NCBI RefSeq assembly: GCF_001905385.1 | Contig: NZ_LIPF01000002.1 | Location: forward strand, 1-64,000 | Direction: 5' to 3' | Length of the DNA stretch: 64,000 bases | Origin: Streptomyces sp. CB02414 | GTDB lineage: Bacteria; Actinomycetota; Actinomycetes; Streptomycetales; Streptomycetaceae | Shown: piece by piece, positions 60,986 through 64,000 of the stretch | How the letters are laid out: each line of letters opens with the position of its first letter | Numbering within the stretch: position 1 is the first letter of the stretch | Program-made: the position numbers and the translations under genes | The notes under the pieces: model-generated | Told to the model about the DNA's origin: nothing | Seen by the model: only the letters and a program-made list of their open reading frames with translations | The model's database searches: none

Positions 60986-61735
60986 ATGCTGCTCCACGAC
61001 ACCGGCCTCATCTACGGCCGCTACCTGCGCCAGTCCCTGCGCTCCCGGTTCGCGCTGCTCTTCGGCGTGCTGATGCCGCTGCTGTACCTGCTCTTCTTCG
61101 GCCCGCTGCTGACCGACCTGCCGCTCGGCGGGCAGGGCAGCTCCTGGCAGGTGCTGGTCCCCGGTCTGCTGCTCCAGCTGGGCCTGTTCGGAGCCTCCTT
61201 CGCGGGCTTCTCGATCATCATCGAGAACGGCCAGGGGGTGGTCGAGCGCATGCGGGTCACGCCCGTCAGCCGCCTGGCGCTGCTGCTGGGCCGGGTGCTG
61301 CGGGACGCCACGGTCTTCGCCTTCCAGGCGGTGCTGCTGGTCCTCGCCGCGCTCGTGATGGGCCTGCGCGCGCCCCTGCCGGGCGTGCTGATCGGCTTCG
61401 CGTTCGTCGCCCTGCTCACCGTCTCGCTGGCGTCGCTGTCGTACGCGCTGGCGATGAAGGTCCGCACCCCGCAGGAGTTCGGCCCGACGATCAACGCCCT
61501 CACCATGCCGTCGATGCTGCTGTCCGGCCTGATGCTGCCGATGACGCTGGGCCCGGCCTGGCTCGACGTGCTCTCGCACCTGATGCCGTTCCGCTACCTG
61601 GTCGACGCGGTGAGGGACGCGTACGTCGGCTCCTACGCCACGGCGCACATGCTCTACGGCACCCTGGTCGCCGTCGCCTTCACCGCGCTGGCCGTGACGG
61701 TGGGCACACGCGTGTTCCGCACCGCCGGAGCGTAA
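60986..61735 (+). CDS. ABC-2 type permease (DrrB family)
   Basis: 249 residues. Six helices; the first segment is FALLFGVLMPLLYLLFFGPL. The ABC-2 signature region is FGPTINALTMPSMLLSGLML, with PMTLGPAWLDVLSHLMPFRY and LVDAVRDAYVGSY near the end. It begins 19 nt after the ATPase stop and completes the exporter. Confidence 0.93.
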   Translation: MLLHDTGLIYGRYLRQSLRSRFALLFGVLMPLLYLLFFGPLLTDLPLGGQGSSWQVLVPGLLLQLGLFGASFAGFSIIIENGQGVVERMRVTPVSRLALLLGRVLRDATVFAFQAVLLVLAALVMGLRAPLPGVLIGFAFVALLTVSLASLSYALAMKVRTPQEFGPTINALTMPSMLLSGLMLPMTLGPAWLDVLSHLMPFRYLVDAVRDAYVGSYATAHMLYGTLVAVAFTALAVTVGTRVFRTAGA

Positions 61736-61736
61736 C

Positions 61737-61742
61737 TACGCT
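61737..61742 (+). promoter_or_regulatory. -10 element of the cobalamin adenosyltransferase gene
   Basis: TACGCT lies 6 nt before ATG 61749, just after the stop of drrB, predicting a leaderless message. Confidence 0.45.
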
Positions 61743-61748
61743 GGCCCC

Positions 61749-62321
61749 ATGGTCAACCTGACGCGCATCTACACCCGGACCGGCGACCAGGGCACCACCG
61801 CCCTCGGCGACATGAGCCGGGTCCCCAAGACCGACCTCCGCATCTCCGCGTACGCCGACGCCAACGAGGCGAACGCGGTGATCGGCACGGCGATCGCCCT
61901 CGGCGCCCTGCACGAGGAGGTCGTCAAGGTCCTCGTCCGCGTCCAGAACGACCTGTTCGACGTGGGCGCGGACCTGTCGACGCCGGTGGTGGAGAACCCG
62001 GAGTTCCCTCCGCTGCGGGTCGAGCAGTTCTACGTCGACAAGCTGGAGGCGGACTGCGACCGCTTCCTGGCCGAGGTCGAGAAGCTCCGCTCCTTCATCC
62101 TGCCCGGCGGCACGCCCGGCGCGGCCCTGCTGCACCAGGCGTGCACGGTGGTCCGGCGGGCCGAGCGCTCGACGTGGGCGGCGCTGGAGGCCCACGGCGA
62201 CACGATGAACCCGCTCACCGCGACCTACCTGAACCGCCTCTCCGACCTCCTCTTCATCCTGGCCCGAGTGGCCAACAAGGAGGTCGGGGACGTGCTGTGG
62301 GTGCCGGGCGGGGAGCGCTAG
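61749..62321 (+). CDS. cob(I)alamin adenosyltransferase (PduO type)
   Basis: 190 residues. It transfers adenosyl from ATP to cob(I)alamin, making the cofactor for IcmA and related mutases. The N-terminal ATP-binding motif TRIYTRTGDQGTTALGDMSR is diagnostic of PduO. Also present are RISAYADANEANAVIGTAIA, the active-site segment RSFILPGGTPGAALLHQACT and VVRRAERSTW. There is no C-terminal DUF336 domain. Its stop shares CTAG with the convergent small gene. Confidence 0.95.
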   Translation: MVNLTRIYTRTGDQGTTALGDMSRVPKTDLRISAYADANEANAVIGTAIALGALHEEVVKVLVRVQNDLFDVGADLSTPVVENPEFPPLRVEQFYVDKLEADCDRFLAEVEKLRSFILPGGTPGAALLHQACTVVRRAERSTWAALEAHGDTMNPLTATYLNRLSDLLFILARVANKEVGDVLWVPGGER

Positions 62322-62515
62322 CCAGCCGTGTGCCGGCGCGCCGACCGGAACAGGCCCCACACGGTCTGCGCGCCGCCGACGCACATCATCACGATGCCGG
62401 CCTTCGTCAGGTCGACGACGGGGACGTCCACGTCTCCCGCGAACATCCAGAGGACGAGGCCGGCCACGAAGGTGCCGCCGCCCTCCCACAGCGAACGTTC
62501 CGCCAGGCCCTTCAT
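62318..62515 (-). CDS. small two-helix membrane protein (DUF5708-like)
   Basis: 65 residues from ATG 62513-62515, too short for many gene callers. Two hydrophobic stretches: GGTFVAGLVLWMFAGDVDVP and KAGIVMMCVGGAQTVWGLF. The basic end SARRHTAG is cytoplasmic. The upstream gene's stop overlaps its start (ATGA), so they are coupled. DUF5708 membership is suggested by size and layout only. Function unknown. Confidence 0.72.
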   Translation of the reverse strand: MKGLAERSLWEGGGTFVAGLVLWMFAGDVDVPVVDLTKAGIVMMCVGGAQTVWGLFRSARRHTAG

Positions 62516-63102
62516 CGGCGCGCGCCCTCCCTTTCCTTCACCGTCTCCGACGCGGCCGGGGCAGTGCCCGCCGGGTCCTTCTTCGGCCAGATCAGGTATC
62601 CGAGGGCCACCAGGCCGTGGATGGCGAGGACCCGGATCGCCACCCACTGGAAGGCGCGCAGGGACGAGACGTCGCCCTCGTCGCCGACGTACCAGACCGC
62701 GCCCTGGAGCAGCGCGCAGGCCACGGCCGCGCCCAGCAGGGTGCGCAGCCACAGCCGGCCCTCGTGGGCCGCCCGCGCCCTGCCGTAGCGCGGGGGTTTG
62801 ACCGGCGGCGGGCCGCCGGCCAGGCGGTGGGCGGCGTGGCCGTCGAGCCAGCGGATCGTGTAGTGGCCGTACGCGACCGTGTAGCCGATGTACAGCGCGG
62901 CCAGGCCGTGCTCCCAGCCCGGCTCGGCGCCGTTCTTCAGGTCCCATGCCGTCGCGGCGAACAGCACCAGTTCCAGCACCGGCTCGCACAGCAGCAGGAA
63001 CACGCTGGTGCGACGCCACTTCAGCAGGTAGCGGGCGGCCAGCCCGAGGGCCAGCAGGACCCAGAAACCGACCTCGCAGGCGATGATCAACGCGACGACC
63101 AC
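62512..63102 (-). CDS. integral membrane protein, unknown function
   Basis: 196 residues from GTG 63100-63102. Five hydrophobic segments, among them VVALIIACEVGFWVLLALGL, SVFLLLCEPVLELVLFAATA, AALYIGYTVAYGHYTIRWLD and AFQWVAIRVLAIHGLVALGY. The His and Tyr in YTVAYGHYTIRW and the Glu in CEPVLELVLF lie within helices. Part of a two-gene operon with the following small protein; divergent from the sensor kinase. Confidence 0.8.
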   Translation of the reverse strand: MVVALIIACEVGFWVLLALGLAARYLLKWRRTSVFLLLCEPVLELVLFAATAWDLKNGAEPGWEHGLAALYIGYTVAYGHYTIRWLDGHAAHRLAGGPPPVKPPRYGRARAAHEGRLWLRTLLGAAVACALLQGAVWYVGDEGDVSSLRAFQWVAIRVLAIHGLVALGYLIWPKKDPAGTAPAASETVKEREGARR

Positions 63103-63254
63103 GACGCACTCCCTTCCTTCACCCTTCCAGGCTGCCGCCGGAAGCCGCCGCGTTCGTCGTCGCCGGGGGCGAACCTCCGGTACATCGAAAGATGCAGCGC
63201 GGGACCGTTCCGCGGGATCAGGCGCGCGGCGCGCGAGCCGTGTTGGATGGTGAC

Positions 63255-64000
63255 ATGGCCGTACGACTCCCCCGCCCGCACCGCATCGACGTGTACGCCG
63301 CGTCGGCGGGGCTGCTGGGCGGGCTGCTGCTGTGGGGCATCGGCCTGGGCGTGCGGCCCGCCGACGATCCGATCGTGCTGTTCGACGGCCGCTGGCCGCT
63401 GCTGGTCCCGCTCGCCGTCATGGCGGGCTGCGAGCTGCTGCGCCGGGCCGCGCCGCGCACGGGCCTGCTGATCGGTACCGCGGCGCTGATCGGGGACACG
63501 GTCACGCAGGGCAGCCTGGTCATGCTGATCATGTACTCCGACCTGATGTACGCCGCCGTGCTGTACGGCAAGCCCGCCTCGGCCCGCCGCATCCCGTGGA
63601 TCACCGGGCTGGTCACCGTGACCGCGACGATCGTGCCGTTCGCCGTGTGGCGGGTGCCCGAGGCCCTGCTGATCGGTGTCGTCGTCGGGGTGGTGTCGTT
63701 CGCGCCCGCCTCCACCGGGCTGATCGTGCGCAACCACCGCGAGGCCGCCAACGCCGCCCTGCTGCGTGCCGAGCAGACCGCGCTGCTCGCGGAGATGGAC
63801 CGGGTGCAGGCGGTGACCGCCGAGCGTGCCCGGATGGCCCGCGAGCTGCACGACATGGTCGCCAACCACCTTTCCGCGATCGCCATCCACTCCACGGCCG
63901 CGCTCTCCCTCGACGACCCGGCGACCACCCGGCAGGCGCTCGGCGTGATCCGCGAGAACAGCGTCGAGGGGCTGGCCGAGATGCGGCGGCTGATCGGCAT
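63255..64000 (+). CDS. NarL-type sensor histidine kinase, N-terminal part (runs off the window)
   Basis: At least 248 residues from ATG 63255; no stop before the end. Four or more membrane helices (SAGLLGGLLLWGIGLGV; LLVPLAVMAGCELL; VTVTATIVPFAVW; ALLIGVVVGVVSFAPA) precede a HisKA_3 helix with the phospho-acceptor His in RARMARELHDMVANHLSAIA. The ATPase domain and probably a LuxR-type regulator lie beyond the window. Signal unknown. Confidence 0.85.
   Translation, partial: MAVRLPRPHRIDVYAASAGLLGGLLLWGIGLGVRPADDPIVLFDGRWPLLVPLAVMAGCELLRRAAPRTGLLIGTAALIGDTVTQGSLVMLIMYSDLMYAAVLYGKPASARRIPWITGLVTVTATIVPFAVWRVPEALLIGVVVGVVSFAPASTGLIVRNHREAANAALLRAEQTALLAEMDRVQAVTAERARMARELHDMVANHLSAIAIHSTAALSLDDPATTRQALGVIRENSVEGLAEMRRLIG

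Overview
The window is high-GC actinobacterial chromosome, almost certainly from a Streptomyces close to S. coelicolor or S. lividans. The evidence is very high third-position GC, many GTG starts, the polar-growth coiled-coil pair Scy and FilP, NucS in place of MutS/MutL, the GlgE alpha-glucan genes, and a gene order matching my memory of the S. coelicolor core (glgE-treS-pep2-glgB ... pfkA/pta-ackA/pyk ... icmA ... meaB-thl/mce-scy-filP ... nucS). I see no rRNA, tRNA, CRISPR array, insertion sequence or prophage, so this is core chromosome with some lineage-variable genes.

Layout. 1-6.1 kb: GlgE-pathway operon (end of glgE, treS, pep2 maltokinase, glgB with a histone-H1-like tail). 6.1-13.4 kb: HelD-like helicase, a MerR-thioredoxin pair, and a dicarboxylate transporter divergent from a CitA/CitB-type two-component system. 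13.4-16.7 kb: sugar ABC importer without its own ATPase. 16.7-23.6 kb: XRE regulator, pfkA, pta-ackA and pyk, a glycolysis and acetate node. 23.6-28 kb: an unexplained three-gene secreted/membrane locus (470-aa LEA-like protein, DUF6114, DUF6230) preceded by a 633-bp gap with several TTAC/GTAA dyads, then a thioredoxin-TPR protein. 28.2-34.5 kb: TetR, icmA behind a near-perfect palindromic operator, two DUF3817 membrane proteins around a MarR regulator, and three consecutive AIM24-family genes. 34.6-39.6 kb: another MarR, an OmpR-type two-component system divergent from an Asp-rich PepSY protein, and an MFS pump with a likely leader peptide. 39.6-47.8 kb: meaB, thiolase, methylmalonyl-CoA epimerase, scy, filP. 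47.9-51.9 kb: two paralogous ABC exporter pairs. 51.9-64 kb: zinc-finger-like protein, luciferase-like oxidoreductase, SCO5389-type protein, nucS, an 885-aa membrane ATPase with an altered Walker A, a STAS protein, 3-hydroxybutyryl-CoA dehydrogenase, a TetR/Drr-type ABC module, a cobalamin adenosyltransferase, two small membrane proteins and the start of a sensor kinase.

How the genes work together. TreS, Pep2, GlgE and GlgB turn trehalose/maltose into branched alpha-glucan. PfkA and Pyk feed acetyl-CoA, and Pta-AckA convert it to acetate. IcmA, MeaB, epimerase and the PduO-type adenosyltransferase form a dispersed B12-dependent acyl-CoA toolkit, with thiolase and hydroxybutyryl-CoA dehydrogenase for C4 units. 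Scy and FilP organise the hyphal tip.

Two architectural themes recur. At least nine genes have a TANNNT -10 element 6-8 nt before the start codon, predicting leaderless mRNAs. Three convergent gene pairs share one CTAG tetranucleotide that supplies TAG stops on both strands. The best candidates for something undescribed are the DUF6230/DUF6114/LEA-like locus with its dyads, the leader-peptide attenuator of the MFS pump, the icmA operator and the AIM24 trio.
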